A stretch of DNA of 64,000 nt, taken from positions 620,001-684,000 of the forward strand of contig NZ_RZIS01000002.1 in NCBI RefSeq assembly GCF_005281835.1. Direction: 5' to 3'. The notes beneath the pieces are model-generated. The model had not been told where the DNA came from and did no database searches. It was given only the letters and a program-made list of their open reading frames with translations. Positions within the stretch are counted from its first letter, which is position 1, and every line of letters begins with the position of its first letter. The position numbers and the translations under genes were made by a program. Of this stretch, positions 1 through 8,855 are shown one piece after another. Source of the stretch: Vibrio profundi. GTDB lineage: Bacteria; Pseudomonadota; Gammaproteobacteria; Enterobacterales; Vibrionaceae.

Positions 1-102
1 TACGATTATTTGGTTAGGTATTTGATTCCAGCCTAGTGAAAAGGAAGTTAGGCGGATTGTACAAACTTGCGCTATTGATGGTAATTATAATTTTTTAAAA
101 AG

Positions 103-128
103 AAAGAGAGCCGAGGCTCTCTTTTTGA
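103..128. terminator. Bidirectional terminator after speB
   Basis: A 9-bp stem AAAGAGAGC / GCTCTCTTT with a 4-base loop is flanked by T-rich sequence on both strands. It lies 40 bases past the speB stop codon and would end the speA-speB transcript running leftwards. Confidence 0.8.
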
Positions 129-167
129 GTATTGAGACAGGTTCAATTAAAACAGCCTTTCCAAACA

Positions 168-1112
168 TTATTGTTGTGTATCTTCGGTTGTTTGAAACTT
201 TTGTGCCGACCAAGCGTACAATAATTCGAGCGCGATGGTGGCCCCTGCTAACGCGGTAACATCGCTTTGGTCGTACGGTGGTGCGACTTCAACCACATCC
301 ATACCAACAATATTAACGCCGGCTAAACCGCGTAGGATTTTCAGCACTTTGTCGGAGTTCAACCCACCGCAAACCGGTGTTCCTGTTCCGGGTGCGAATG
401 CTGGATCCAGACAGTCGATGTCGAACGTTACATACACTGGTTTATCACCAATGATGTTTTTTATTTGTGCGACAATTTCTTCTGCGCTTAGGTCATTGGC
501 TTGCATTGAATTAATAACATTAAAGCCATGGCCTTCTTGCTCGTACTCAGTGCGAATACCAATTTGAACCGAGTGCTTCGCTGAAATTAGCCCTTCGTTT
601 GGCGCATGATAGAACATAGTGCCATGGTCATACGCACTGCCATTGGAATAGGTGTCGGTATGGGCATCGAAGTGAATCAATGCCATCTCGCCATGGTGCT
701 TAGCATAAGCGCGCAATATTGGCAGGGTAATGAAGTGATCACCACCTAGCGCCAACATGGTTTTACCGCTCTTTAGAATTTCAGACGTTGCTGCTTCCAA
801 TCGATAAGTAAAATCTTCTGCATCGCCACAGTCGAATACCAAATCGCCCGCATCAATCACGTTCGCGCGTTCGAATACGTTAAAGTCCCAAGGGAATTTT
901 TTGCTTTCCCAAGCGAGGTTAACCGAAGCTCGGCGAATCGCATCTGGCCCCATACGAGCGCCAGGGCGTCCCGATGTCGCCATATCAAGCGGCACACCGA
1001 GCACTACTACATCGGCGTCGGCGCTTACTGGGTTTTTCACGTAAGGGCGGCGCACAAATGTCATTGCATTTGAGTACAGTGAATAATCAGTTTTGCTAAA
1101 CAAATCATTCAT
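168..1112 (-). CDS. speB: Agmatinase
   Basis: This 314-residue protein hydrolyses agmatine to putrescine and urea in the cytoplasm. Together with SpeA it makes putrescine from arginine. The ureohydrolase manganese-site motifs are all present: GGDH (His126), FDAHTDTY (Asp149, His151, Asp153) and a later DIDCLDP segment. Its length is normal for the family. Its ATG follows the speA stop codon with no gap, so the two genes are one operon transcribed leftwards. Confidence 0.95.
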   Translation of the reverse strand: MNDLFSKTDYSLYSNAMTFVRRPYVKNPVSADADVVVLGVPLDMATSGRPGARMGPDAIRRASVNLAWESKKFPWDFNVFERANVIDAGDLVFDCGDAEDFTYRLEAATSEILKSGKTMLALGGDHFITLPILRAYAKHHGEMALIHFDAHTDTYSNGSAYDHGTMFYHAPNEGLISAKHSVQIGIRTEYEQEGHGFNVINSMQANDLSAEEIVAQIKNIIGDKPVYVTFDIDCLDPAFAPGTGTPVCGGLNSDKVLKILRGLAGVNIVGMDVVEVAPPYDQSDVTALAGATIALELLYAWSAQKFQTTEDTQQ

Positions 1113-3023
1113 TTAGAAATCCTCTAAATAAGTATAACCACTTAAGCCTTGCTCAAGTTCATCGAGCACGTTTTGTTGCTCTTCAATCGCAACTCGTTGG
1201 CTTACGAGCTCACGGTAATTGGTTCGAATTTTGTCTACGTCAATGTGAACGTAGCGCATCATATCTTCAACTGAATCGCCTTCATTAATGGATTCGATCA
1301 CTGCTTTACCGCTTTCATCGACGTTGACTACTGCGCTATGGGTGTCACCAAATAGGTTGTGCATGTCACCCAAGATCTCTTGGTATGCTCCCACTAGGAA
1401 AAAGCCCATCAGATACGGTTTGTTTTTATCAAAAGCGGGTACTGGCAATGTGGTTTCGATGCCTTGACCTTCAACGTATTGTTCAATCGCGCCATCTGAA
1501 TCACACGTAATGTCGAGCATTATAGCGCGTCGGTCTTCTACGTTTTCCAAACCGGATAGAGGCAATACAGGGAATACCTGATCGATACCCCATGCATCTG
1601 GCAGTGATTGGAATAGCGAAAAATTCACAAAGAATTTATCGGCTAGTCGCTCGTTCAACTCATCCAAAATCGGTCGATGAAAACGATTTTTGTTGCTCAT
1701 TTGGCGGCTGAGCTCGAAGTAGATACGCAGAGACAATTGCTCTGCCCACGCTCGTTGCTGGAGGTTTAGCAGCCCCATCGCAAACTGCGAGTGCACTTCG
1801 GATAAGTCGCTTTGTGTATCGTTGTAAATCTCAATCAATGCACGAGCGTCAGTCCCGTCTTGTAAGTTTTCCCAGTTGCGCCACATGTTTTGCAACAGCG
1901 TAGGAGCAGCCTGCTCTGGAGCAATCATTTCTTCTGGATGGTACGTTTCGTTACCAATCACATTGGTGATCAACACCGCATGATGAGCAGTAATAGAGCG
2001 ACCCGATTCCGAGATGATGACCGGCATTGGCTGTTCATATTGCTGACACACATCGCCCACAGTGGAAACAATGTTTCTAGCGTACTCGGCGAGCCCATAG
2101 TTCATCGAGTTCGAAGACTGGCTGCGCGTACCGTCGTAATCGACGGCCAAGCCGCCACCAATGTCGAAGAAATCAATATTGGCGCCCATACCGCGCAGCT
2201 CACAGTAGAAGCGAGCTGACTCATTCACACCATTGCGCACATCGCGAATATTGGCCATTTGCGAACCTAGGTGGAAATGCACCAATTGCATCGCATCCAA
2301 TTGTTCTTCACGCTTTAAACGTTCAATGACAGTCAGAACCTGAGACGCCGATAAACCGAACTTCGATTTTTCGCCACCACTGGCTTGCCATTTACCAGCG
2401 CCTTGAGAAGCAAGTCGGATTCGAATACCCAAGCGTGGTTTTACACCAAGGTTTTTCGCTTCTTTTAGCACTAAGTCCAGCTCAGATAGCTTTTCTAAAA
2501 CGATGAATACTTTGTGTCCTAGCTTTTCACCGATTAGCGCTAGGCGAATGTACTCTCTGTCTTTGTAGCCGTTACATACAATAACGGAGCTGGCTTGCTG
2601 AGCTAACGCTAGTACTGCGAGTAGTTCGGGTTTGCTGCCGGCCTCTAGCCCAAGCTGTTTGGTTTCAAGCTTTGCTTGGCTAGCTAAAATCTCGTCAACG
2701 ACTTCTTTCTGCTGGTTTACTTTAATTGGGTAAACCAACAAGTAGTTGTTCTGGTACTGGTACTCTTCAATCGCTTGGTTAAATGCTTGGCAAACGTTAT
2801 GCACTCGCTGGTGCAGAATCTGCGGGAAGCGAACCAGAACTGGTAGGTTTAGTTGACGTTCTTCCAGTTGATTGACGATGTTGCTAAAAGGCACTTGGTG
2901 CGTTTTGTCGCTGGTCGGTGATATATACACTTCACCGTTGTCATCAATACCGTAGAAGCCTTGGCTCCAGTGTTGAACATTGTAATCAGCGCGAACGCGG
3001 TCTAGTTTGGATACTTGTTCCAC
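1113..3023 (-). CDS. speA: Biosynthetic arginine decarboxylase
   Basis: This 636-residue PLP enzyme decarboxylates arginine to agmatine, the substrate of the adjacent SpeB. The PLP lysine lies in VYPIKVNQ (Lys101) of the alanine-racemase-like barrel. [10 protein letters not shown] and SGRS motifs, typical of the phosphate and substrate regions, are visible further on. The frame opens with GTG at 3021-3023. No strong Shine-Dalgarno sequence precedes it, so the exact start is less certain than the identity. Confidence 0.94.
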   Translation of the reverse strand: MEQVSKLDRVRADYNVQHWSQGFYGIDDNGEVYISPTSDKTHQVPFSNIVNQLEERQLNLPVLVRFPQILHQRVHNVCQAFNQAIEEYQYQNNYLLVYPIKVNQQKEVVDEILASQAKLETKQLGLEAGSKPELLAVLALAQQASSVIVCNGYKDREYIRLALIGEKLGHKVFIVLEKLSELDLVLKEAKNLGVKPRLGIRIRLASQGAGKWQASGGEKSKFGLSASQVLTVIERLKREEQLDAMQLVHFHLGSQMANIRDVRNGVNESARFYCELRGMGANIDFFDIGGGLAVDYDGTRSQSSNSMNYGLAEYARNIVSTVGDVCQQYEQPMPVIISESGRSITAHHAVLITNVIGNETYHPEEMIAPEQAAPTLLQNMWRNWENLQDGTDARALIEIYNDTQSDLSEVHSQFAMGLLNLQQRAWAEQLSLRIYFELSRQMSNKNRFHRPILDELNERLADKFFVNFSLFQSLPDAWGIDQVFPVLPLSGLENVEDRRAIMLDITCDSDGAIEQYVEGQGIETTLPVPAFDKNKPYLMGFFLVGAYQEILGDMHNLFGDTHSAVVNVDESGKAVIESINEGDSVEDMMRYVHIDVDKIRTNYRELVSQRVAIEEQQNVLDELEQGLSGYTYLEDF

Positions 3024-3209
3024 AGCTTATCTCGCAAGAACAGAGAGAAAAATCTGAGTTCAGAATGTTCTGAAATCACACCTGCTTTGGGCTAGGTCAG
3101 CCTCAAAAGTCAGGCGCATTAACGGATAAAATAGGTGTGGAGTCTAATGATAAATATTTGTCGTCTAGACAACTATATTTGATGACCTTTAAAGGGAGAT
3201 CGCGCAAAG

Positions 3210-3689
3210 CTAACCAAGGTTGTGATGATTTCTATTCTTTTCGATAAGCAGCAACGCCACGTCTCTAAAATAGAATAAATACAACTTACGCCCACTTTGG
3301 CTTGGGAGCTCGATAGGGTGCATTTTCAAGCGAACTTCATCGGGAAGATCAAGAATCAAGCTGTTGTGAATCATTCCCGAATATTGCCGGGTCATTTTTT
3401 TGTTTTTGAGGTTTGAATTGAATGCGTTCCACTCATAAAGAGACTGCATAGCCAGCAAGCCTTGTTCGGATTTGACGATGTCGTTACTTACTAGAAAGTG
3501 ATTCCCGAAGATGACTTCACCGCTACGTTCATAGCTTTCATGTAGGTTAGAGTTCGCAATGTAGGTCGCCTGAACATTCGCCTGAAACAATATCTTCTGA
3601 TCAGCGGACTGAAAGCCCAAAAGATAGCCGATAAAAAGCGATGCAGTTCCTAGGCCAATGATGAGGCAGTATTTAAATGGTGCTTTCAT
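3210..3689 (-). CDS. ToxS/VtrC-like periplasmic partner of a membrane regulator
   Basis: This is a 159-residue protein with a single N-terminal membrane segment (about residues 8-26) followed by a periplasmic-looking domain of about 130 residues. Its ATG lies inside the 3' end of the upstream gene, a 17-base overlap. The size, topology and overlap match the second genes of co-component pairs (ToxS, TcpH, VtrC), whose products bind the periplasmic domain of the regulator and help sense signals such as bile. Sequence alone does not place it in one of these families, so the assignment rests mainly on architecture and position. Confidence 0.6.
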   Translation of the reverse strand: MKAPFKYCLIIGLGTASLFIGYLLGFQSADQKILFQANVQATYIANSNLHESYERSGEVIFGNHFLVSNDIVKSEQGLLAMQSLYEWNAFNSNLKNKKMTRQYSGMIHNSLILDLPDEVRLKMHPIELPSQSGRKLYLFYFRDVALLLIEKNRNHHNLG

Positions 3690-4473
3690 GGAATTTCCAT
3701 AAACTATTATTCAGCCCTTCAATGAGTCCATAGTTGGCTTCAAAATTAATACTCATTTGTTTCTTTATTGAATAGAACACATAAGTATATTTACTATTAT
3801 TTTCTAATATATAGATGTCGACTTGGCAGTCATCATCCAATAGCACTTTAGGCGCAAAAGCACCTTTAAGTGATATTGGTTCAATATTTTCTTGAAGGTG
3901 GATGTCGATATTGTGATTGTTGGGGAAAGGGTTTTCGTAGGTGACAAATTTAGCCGTCTTGATATTCCCCAAATATTCACTTCCTGGACTTCTCAATACC
4001 CCTAATATGTACCCCGCAACGAAGAGAAATACGATTAGTGCTAAGTGTTTGTAGAGTGATTTATGGTTTGTAATTAAGGTATATATTGATTGGCTATTTT
4101 CTGAAGCGGCGCCTTCGCTCTCATGTAGAGAATCATCGCATTGAACAAGTTCACTCGAGATCATGTAACCGCTTTTGGCGATCGTTTTTAGCACTTTCTG
4201 AGCTTTACCGTCATCACCAAGCGCTAGTCTAATGCTAAAGATAGATTGTGTAAGGCGAGCTTCAGAGACGAATTTACCTTCCCAGGCGATTTCGAATAAT
4301 TGTTCTCGAGAGACCGGTTTATCAAGGTTATTCAACAAGATTTCTAGAATGCAGTAATCAGCAGCGCCAAGTTTGAAAGTGTGCTCTCCATCCGACACAG
4401 AACGTAAAGATGGTATTAGATAGCGGCCATTAATAAGCCAATTGTTGTTTATGGGATCAGTGTTTGTGGTCAT
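3673..4473 (-). CDS. ToxR/VtrA-like membrane-bound winged-helix regulator
   Basis: The protein is about 266 residues from the ATG at 4471-4473; the open frame continues upstream to 4557 but the extra 28 residues are poor. An N-terminal OmpR/ToxR-type winged helix (about residues 10-110, with the REQLFEIAWEG and KTIAKSGY features) is followed by a linker, one membrane helix (about 143-160) and a periplasmic tail of about 100 residues. This is the layout of ToxR, TcpP, VtrA and CadC, which bind DNA from the inner membrane. It overlaps the small membrane partner gene downstream and is divergent from the LPMO gene, which is an obvious candidate target. Confidence 0.75.
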   Translation of the reverse strand: MTTNTDPINNNWLINGRYLIPSLRSVSDGEHTFKLGAADYCILEILLNNLDKPVSREQLFEIAWEGKFVSEARLTQSIFSIRLALGDDGKAQKVLKTIAKSGYMISSELVQCDDSLHESEGAASENSQSIYTLITNHKSLYKHLALIVFLFVAGYILGVLRSPGSEYLGNIKTAKFVTYENPFPNNHNIDIHLQENIEPISLKGAFAPKVLLDDDCQVDIYILENNSKYTYVFYSIKKQMSINFEANYGLIEGLNNSLWKFHESTI

Positions 4474-4955
4474 CGTTTTTATATAACTCGTTTGAACTAT
4501 TAATTTTAAAGCGGGGGATTCAATAGCAATGAGTATTTCGATAATTATGCAGTCCAAATTCGTGACTATCTAGCCTCAATCTGTGACCGCCGTTCATTTA
4601 TTGAGATTATAGGTGTCTATTTTGTGAATTGTTAACAAGTATCCATTTTTAATATTTATTGGTGCTCATCTGTTTAGTTGTTATTTCTATGTATTACATG
4701 TGATATGAAGTGCCTGTTTAGCTTTTTTTATATTTTTATCCATAAATTTAATTTTTAAATCATGCATAAATCCGCTTCGACGAGCTTAATAAGAGGCTCG
4801 AATTGAACGTGTTTAAATGAGGATGAATAAAACGTAATAGTTGAAGGTTAATTATTCATCATAATTTGATTTGTATGCTTTAAGGTCTGCATGGAATTCG
4901 AACGTTTAAATACTTTATTTGAGTTACTTATTCACCGAATTCGGTAGGAAATGAC
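4474..4955. other. Divergent intergenic region, regulator pair / LPMO
   Basis: This AT-rich stretch of 482 bases must carry both divergent promoters. I looked for a c-di-GMP-I (GEMM) riboswitch, which precedes gbpA in some vibrios, and did not find its conserved core. Two features stand out: an inverted repeat CGAGC / GCTCG near 4780-4800 and a perfect 12-bp palindrome at 4934-4945 next to the LPMO ribosome binding site. Confidence 0.6.
4934..4945. promoter_or_regulatory. 12-bp palindrome abutting the LPMO ribosome binding site
   Basis: ACCGAATTCGGT is a perfect palindrome ending directly before the AGGA of the ribosome binding site and 10 bases before the ATG at 4956. It could be an operator or a small RNA hairpin that influences translation. 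No known factor is assigned. Confidence 0.35.
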
Positions 4956-6446
4956 ATGATAAAAAATATAACGGCAGTTGGCTTTGCACTCTCGGCAATC
5001 ATTCCAAGTATTGCACATTCACATGGGTACGCAGTGTACCCAGCAGCAAGACAGCAGATCTGTCACGAACAAGGCGGTTTGTGGGGGGACGGTTCCACCA
5101 TTCCAAACCAAGCTTGTCGAGCGGCATATCAAGAGTCTGGTGAAGGTGCATTTAACAACAAAAATGGTTATGCGGCATTAGTTGTCGACCATACTAATCC
5201 AGACGCAGTAAAAGCAGTCATTAAAGATGGCGAACTGTGTCATGCCTCAATTGCAAATTACAGCGGAATGGGCGTGGCGTCTGAGAACTGGCAGCGTACT
5301 GAGTTAGTCTCGGGTGATACGATTAACTTCCAGTATCGTGCAACAGCGGTTCATAACCCTTCTTACTGGGAGCTATATATTAGCAAACCGGGCTACAACG
5401 CAGCGAATTCAAGGCTAACTTGGGATGACGTTGAGTTGTTCGCGACGCAAGAAGATGTAGCGCCAGTGAAAATCAATGGTGAAGACCATTACCAGTTTGA
5501 AATCAAACTCCCTGAAGGGCGTGATGGTGAAGAAGTCACTATTTTCAGCCGTTGGCAACGTGTCGACCCGGCTGGGGAAGGCTTCTATAACTGTTCTGAC
5601 GTGAAGTTTGTTGGTGAAGCTGAAGTACCGGAGTGGGGCGAAATTGCACAGTACGTTCAACCGGGCTTTGAAGCGGAAGTCGATCGTGCGGTTTTATTCC
5701 GTATCTTTGATAAGCAAGGTACTGAAATCGTTGCGGAAAGCTTCCCTATTGATACTAGTAATGTAGACCAAAGTGTTTGGACGTATGAGCTAGCGGATAA
5801 GATCAATACAACTTACTCGCATACCGCAATGGTCGGCATTAAGCAGCCATCTGGTGAAGTGGAATATGACGATTCGAACCTGTTCTTTAACAAGGTTTAC
5901 ACGAAGAACCCAGATTACAGCTACTCACTCGATATCCGAGATATTGAAGTACCACCACCAGCAGAGGTGAAGGTTTCTGGTGTTGAGAGCACGTATTACC
6001 TATCAGAAGGTGAAGTAACCATTACGCCAACCGTAGCCACTGAAGGTCACAATGTACTAGTGAACGTTAAGGTGATCAGAGCGGATGGAACACAAACTTG
6101 GCTAAATAGCGCCATTCTTCATGGAAAACCTGTTGAGCTTCCAGTGAAAGCACATGTTGAAGGTATGCATACGCTAGAAGTAACCGCGAGCTACAACCAA
6201 GAACCAGAGCACCACGTAGTATTCTCTGAACAGTTTGAAGTGAAAGCTGAAGGCTCAGCCGAATATGACTACGTTTACCCGGACGGAATTGGCAGTTACG
6301 TAGAGGGTGAAACGGTTGTTCTAGGATCTGACGGCAATACCTATGCTTGTCGCGAATACCCATACGGTGCGTGGTGTAATATTGACGCACCAGCTTACGT
6401 ACCGGGTGAAGGTGAAGCATGGGAAGATGCATGGACTAGAAACTAA
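4956..6446 (+). CDS. Secreted AA10 lytic polysaccharide monooxygenase, chitin-binding (GbpA-like architecture)
   Basis: This 496-residue secreted copper enzyme is predicted to cleave crystalline chitin oxidatively. A signal peptide (about residues 1-22) would leave His23 as the new N terminus (HGYAVYP). With His133 (AVHNPSYW) it forms the copper histidine brace of AA10 enzymes. Two middle domains (about 225-330 and 340-430) resemble the surface-binding domains of GbpA, and a C-terminal aromatic-rich module (about 434-496) looks like a CBM5/12/73 chitin-binding domain. The catalytic domain is nearer the spindolin-type vibrio LPMOs than classical GbpA, so no symbol is given. Confidence 0.88.
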   Translation: MIKNITAVGFALSAIIPSIAHSHGYAVYPAARQQICHEQGGLWGDGSTIPNQACRAAYQESGEGAFNNKNGYAALVVDHTNPDAVKAVIKDGELCHASIANYSGMGVASENWQRTELVSGDTINFQYRATAVHNPSYWELYISKPGYNAANSRLTWDDVELFATQEDVAPVKINGEDHYQFEIKLPEGRDGEEVTIFSRWQRVDPAGEGFYNCSDVKFVGEAEVPEWGEIAQYVQPGFEAEVDRAVLFRIFDKQGTEIVAESFPIDTSNVDQSVWTYELADKINTTYSHTAMVGIKQPSGEVEYDDSNLFFNKVYTKNPDYSYSLDIRDIEVPPPAEVKVSGVESTYYLSEGEVTITPTVATEGHNVLVNVKVIRADGTQTWLNSAILHGKPVELPVKAHVEGMHTLEVTASYNQEPEHHVVFSEQFEVKAEGSAEYDYVYPDGIGSYVEGETVVLGSDGNTYACREYPYGAWCNIDAPAYVPGEGEAWEDAWTRN

Positions 6447-6490
6447 CCTCACATTTACAAGCTTAATCTGATTAGTGATTAAATAGCGAA

Positions 6491-6516
6491 AACCTCGGCT
6501 CTGTCCGAGGTTTTTC
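6491..6516. terminator. Bidirectional terminator between LPMO and AraC regulator
   Basis: An 8-bp stem AACCTCGG / CCGAGGTT with a 6-base loop is followed by TTTTTC on the plus strand and by TTTTC on the minus strand. It separates two convergent genes. Confidence 0.85.
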
Positions 6517-6522
6517 TTTATG

Positions 6523-7380
6523 TTACGAACCGACAATAGGTGACCGAGTGCCTTGATGAATACTGGCTAGATATTGCCCCGGAGTAACGCCTAAAGCTTT
6601 TTTAAAGTGACGATGAAGGTGGCTTTGATCGTGGAACCCGCACTCTTGAGCGGTATCTGAAATGGTGTGCCCAAGTTTTAGCTTTTGTTTTGCGAGTCGA
6701 ATTCGAGCTTGAACTTGATACGCATGTGGCGGTAAACCAAAGCGCTGTTGAAATGAACGCGCCATATGGTAAGGGCTTAACCCAGCGAGTTTTGCGAGCT
6801 CTTCTAGTGAAACATCGGCTTGTGGAAAGTCGTCAATAAACTCCCTCACTATTTCAAGTCCAGGAGTCGAACTAGGCATGACGTCTTCTGAGCGCGATTT
6901 TCCATGACGAGCAATGAGCTTAACCATTGCCGCATACATTACCGTTTCTCTCAGAAGTCGATTAGAAGATGTCGCTAAGGTGCTGAACAATAGCCTAAGT
7001 TGACTGGCTAATTCTGGGTCATACACCACGGGTTGTGGAAAATACGGTGCCCCAGAGAGCTTGCCATTCAATTCTTGGGTAAGTTGACTAAACTGTTCTG
7101 GCAGAGGGTACATTGCTTTGTATTCCCAACCACCTTCAGAAGCTGAATGACCATTATGCACTTCATCTGCGTTCACTAAAATAATGCTGTCTTCAGGCGC
7201 GATATGATTACCGCCAGTTCGGAAAAAGCGTTGTGCACCTTTTTCAATTACTCCAATGGTGTAGCCCTCATGGCTATGACGAGAGAAGTTTTGCTTTTCG
7301 TATTTTGCTTCTAAAACTTCAATGCCGCCGAGCTCTTCAGCAAAGCTGAATACCGCCTCTTCCTTGCTTTTTTTAGTCAT
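6523..7380 (-). CDS. AraC-family transcriptional regulator
   Basis: The protein is 285 residues from the ATG at 7378-7380, which has an AAGGAG box 6-7 bases upstream; an in-frame ATG at 7401 lacks one. The N-terminal half is a cupin-like ligand/dimerisation domain (FSRHSHEGYTIGVIEKG). The C-terminal 100 residues carry two helix-turn-helix motifs with the AraC signature (GFHDQSHLHRHFKKALGVTP). It is divergent from a LysE-type exporter. AraC/LysE pairs are common, so that exporter is its likely target, with an amino acid or analogue as the inferred ligand. Confidence 0.88.
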   Translation of the reverse strand: MTKKSKEEAVFSFAEELGGIEVLEAKYEKQNFSRHSHEGYTIGVIEKGAQRFFRTGGNHIAPEDSIILVNADEVHNGHSASEGGWEYKAMYPLPEQFSQLTQELNGKLSGAPYFPQPVVYDPELASQLRLLFSTLATSSNRLLRETVMYAAMVKLIARHGKSRSEDVMPSSTPGLEIVREFIDDFPQADVSLEELAKLAGLSPYHMARSFQQRFGLPPHAYQVQARIRLAKQKLKLGHTISDTAQECGFHDQSHLHRHFKKALGVTPGQYLASIHQGTRSPIVGS

Positions 7381-7630
7381 AATGCGCTCCTTACCAACCA
7401 TAGTGTAACGTACAACGGCAATTTTCTTTTGTACAAAATTGCTGTTGTAAGCCGAGAAAGCCGAGTTCGAATATTCTATTGTTAAGAACTTTCTTGGTAC
7501 TTAGTGCTAACTCGGTATGCAATCGATAGATGTAAAAAGTACAGTGCTTGTTTGTTGTGGTATAAAGTTCTAGATTTGAGTTTTGTGTTAGTTTAAAATC
7601 CGCGCCTTGTTTTTATAAACTACTATTTTC

Positions 7631-8266
7631 ATGATCGATTTAGCCATTTTACCAGTCTATTTGACTGCCGTTATTGCTCTACTGTTGTTACCTGGACCGG
7701 ATATGCTTCTGATAGCGAGTTCAAGCATCAGTTTCGGGCGAAAAGTAGGTGTTTTTGCGAGTTTAGGGAATGCAACATCTGGGGTGATTTTAACTGTACT
7801 AGCGGCTATGGGCGTTTCAGCCTTGATCGCTATGAACCCATTAGCTTTGCAAGCTCTTCACCTATTAGGTGGCGCGTACTTGTTGAAAATGGGCACAGAC
7901 TGTTTACGAGTTCAGCCGGATAGTGCGCCAAGCTTGGATGAGAACTCAGCCGCTGCGAAGACTTATTACCAGCGAGCGTTGGTGAGTAACCTTTTGAATC
8001 CAAAAGCGTTGGTGTTCTTTGTCATGTTTTTGCCTCAATTTGTATCAAGTAACATCACAGCTAGCTCTGGTGAGCAGATGCTATTTCTAGGCTTACTTCT
8101 GAATGTGTTGGGCTTAACGTTCAACTTCTTATTGGTTGGCTTAGTGGGTAGCGTTGGTAAGCGCTTGCTAGAGAGTGATAACTTCAGAATGTATCAGCAC
8201 AAGGTAATGGGTTGTGTTTTTATCTCATTGTCTTTATGGATGCTGAGTAATCTATTGATTCATTAA
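7631..8266 (+). CDS. LysE/RhtB-family amino acid exporter
   Basis: This 211-residue inner membrane protein has about six hydrophobic helices and the family signature LLPGPDMLLIASSSISFG near the N terminus, plus NPKALVFFVMFLPQFV in the middle. These proteins export amino acids or related compounds using the membrane potential. Its substrate cannot be told from sequence. It is divergently transcribed from the AraC regulator and ends at its own terminator, so it is monocistronic. Confidence 0.87.
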   Translation: MIDLAILPVYLTAVIALLLLPGPDMLLIASSSISFGRKVGVFASLGNATSGVILTVLAAMGVSALIAMNPLALQALHLLGGAYLLKMGTDCLRVQPDSAPSLDENSAAAKTYYQRALVSNLLNPKALVFFVMFLPQFVSSNITASSGEQMLFLGLLLNVLGLTFNFLLVGLVGSVGKRLLESDNFRMYQHKVMGCVFISLSLWMLSNLLIH

Positions 8267-8297
8267 TGAAAAAATTGCGTGAATTTGTAACTATAAG

Positions 8298-8319
8298 ACC
8301 AGCTTCGGCTGGTTTTTTT
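8298..8319 (+). terminator. Terminator after the LysE exporter
   Basis: The stem ACCAGC / GCTGGT with a TTCG tetraloop is followed by seven T residues. Confidence 0.9.
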
Positions 8320-8366
8320 GTAGGCAATTAGTAACATGGAGTTCAACACGTTTGTGAGGTAGAAAT

Positions 8367-8783
8367 ATGGAAATAGAAGTTATTGCTAACCCTGCAGAAT
8401 CGGATGTTAGCGCTGTTCATCAAGGTATTAAGGATTTCAATCGCCCGCACTTTCCGGATGTCGACATTGTACCGTTAGGCTGTTTTATTCGTGATGAGAA
8501 TAAGAATATTATTGCTGGCCTAACCGCTGAGTGTTTCACGACTTCATTATTCATTAACTACCTATGGGTCTCTCCAGAATACAGAGGCGACAACTTGGGT
8601 GGTCGTTTAATGAAACGAATAGAATCGGAAGCTCTTGCTCGAGGCGTTGAAGATATGTGTTTAGATACTTACAGTTTTCAAGCGCTTGACTTCTATTTAA
8701 AACAAGGCTTCACGCAAGTTGGGGAATTCACCAATTATCCGACGAAAGGAATCAACAAGTACTTATTGCAAAAGTGTTTGTAG
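8367..8783 (+). CDS. GNAT-family N-acetyltransferase
   Basis: This 138-residue cytoplasmic protein has the acetyl-CoA binding motif A (VSPEYRGDNLGGRLMKRIE, about residues 70-90) and the C-terminal motif B region (TYSFQALDFYLKQGF). The ATG follows a GAGGTAG ribosome binding site. The acceptor substrate is unknown. It stands alone between two terminators. Confidence 0.85.
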   Translation: MEIEVIANPAESDVSAVHQGIKDFNRPHFPDVDIVPLGCFIRDENKNIIAGLTAECFTTSLFINYLWVSPEYRGDNLGGRLMKRIESEALARGVEDMCLDTYSFQALDFYLKQGFTQVGEFTNYPTKGINKYLLQKCL

Positions 8784-8806
8784 ATTGAACAGTAGAGTGA
8801 AAGCAT

Positions 8807-8834
8807 AAAAATGGACGAGTTAACTCGTCCATTT
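8807..8834. terminator. Bidirectional terminator between convergent genes
   Basis: A perfect inverted repeat (AAAATGGACGAGTT and its complement) with A- and T-rich ends lies between the GNAT gene and the phosphohexomutase gene. Confidence 0.85.
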
Positions 8835-8855
8835 TGGGTGTAAGGGTGAATGAAA

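Noticed and set aside
235..567. 110-residue open frame on the plus strand
   Set aside because: Lies wholly inside speB on the other strand, with no ribosome binding site and low-complexity sequence; a shadow frame.
4558..4955. c-di-GMP-I (GEMM) riboswitch upstream of the LPMO
   Set aside because: Expected by analogy with gbpA of V. cholerae, but the conserved GEMM core and tetraloop-receptor helices are not present.
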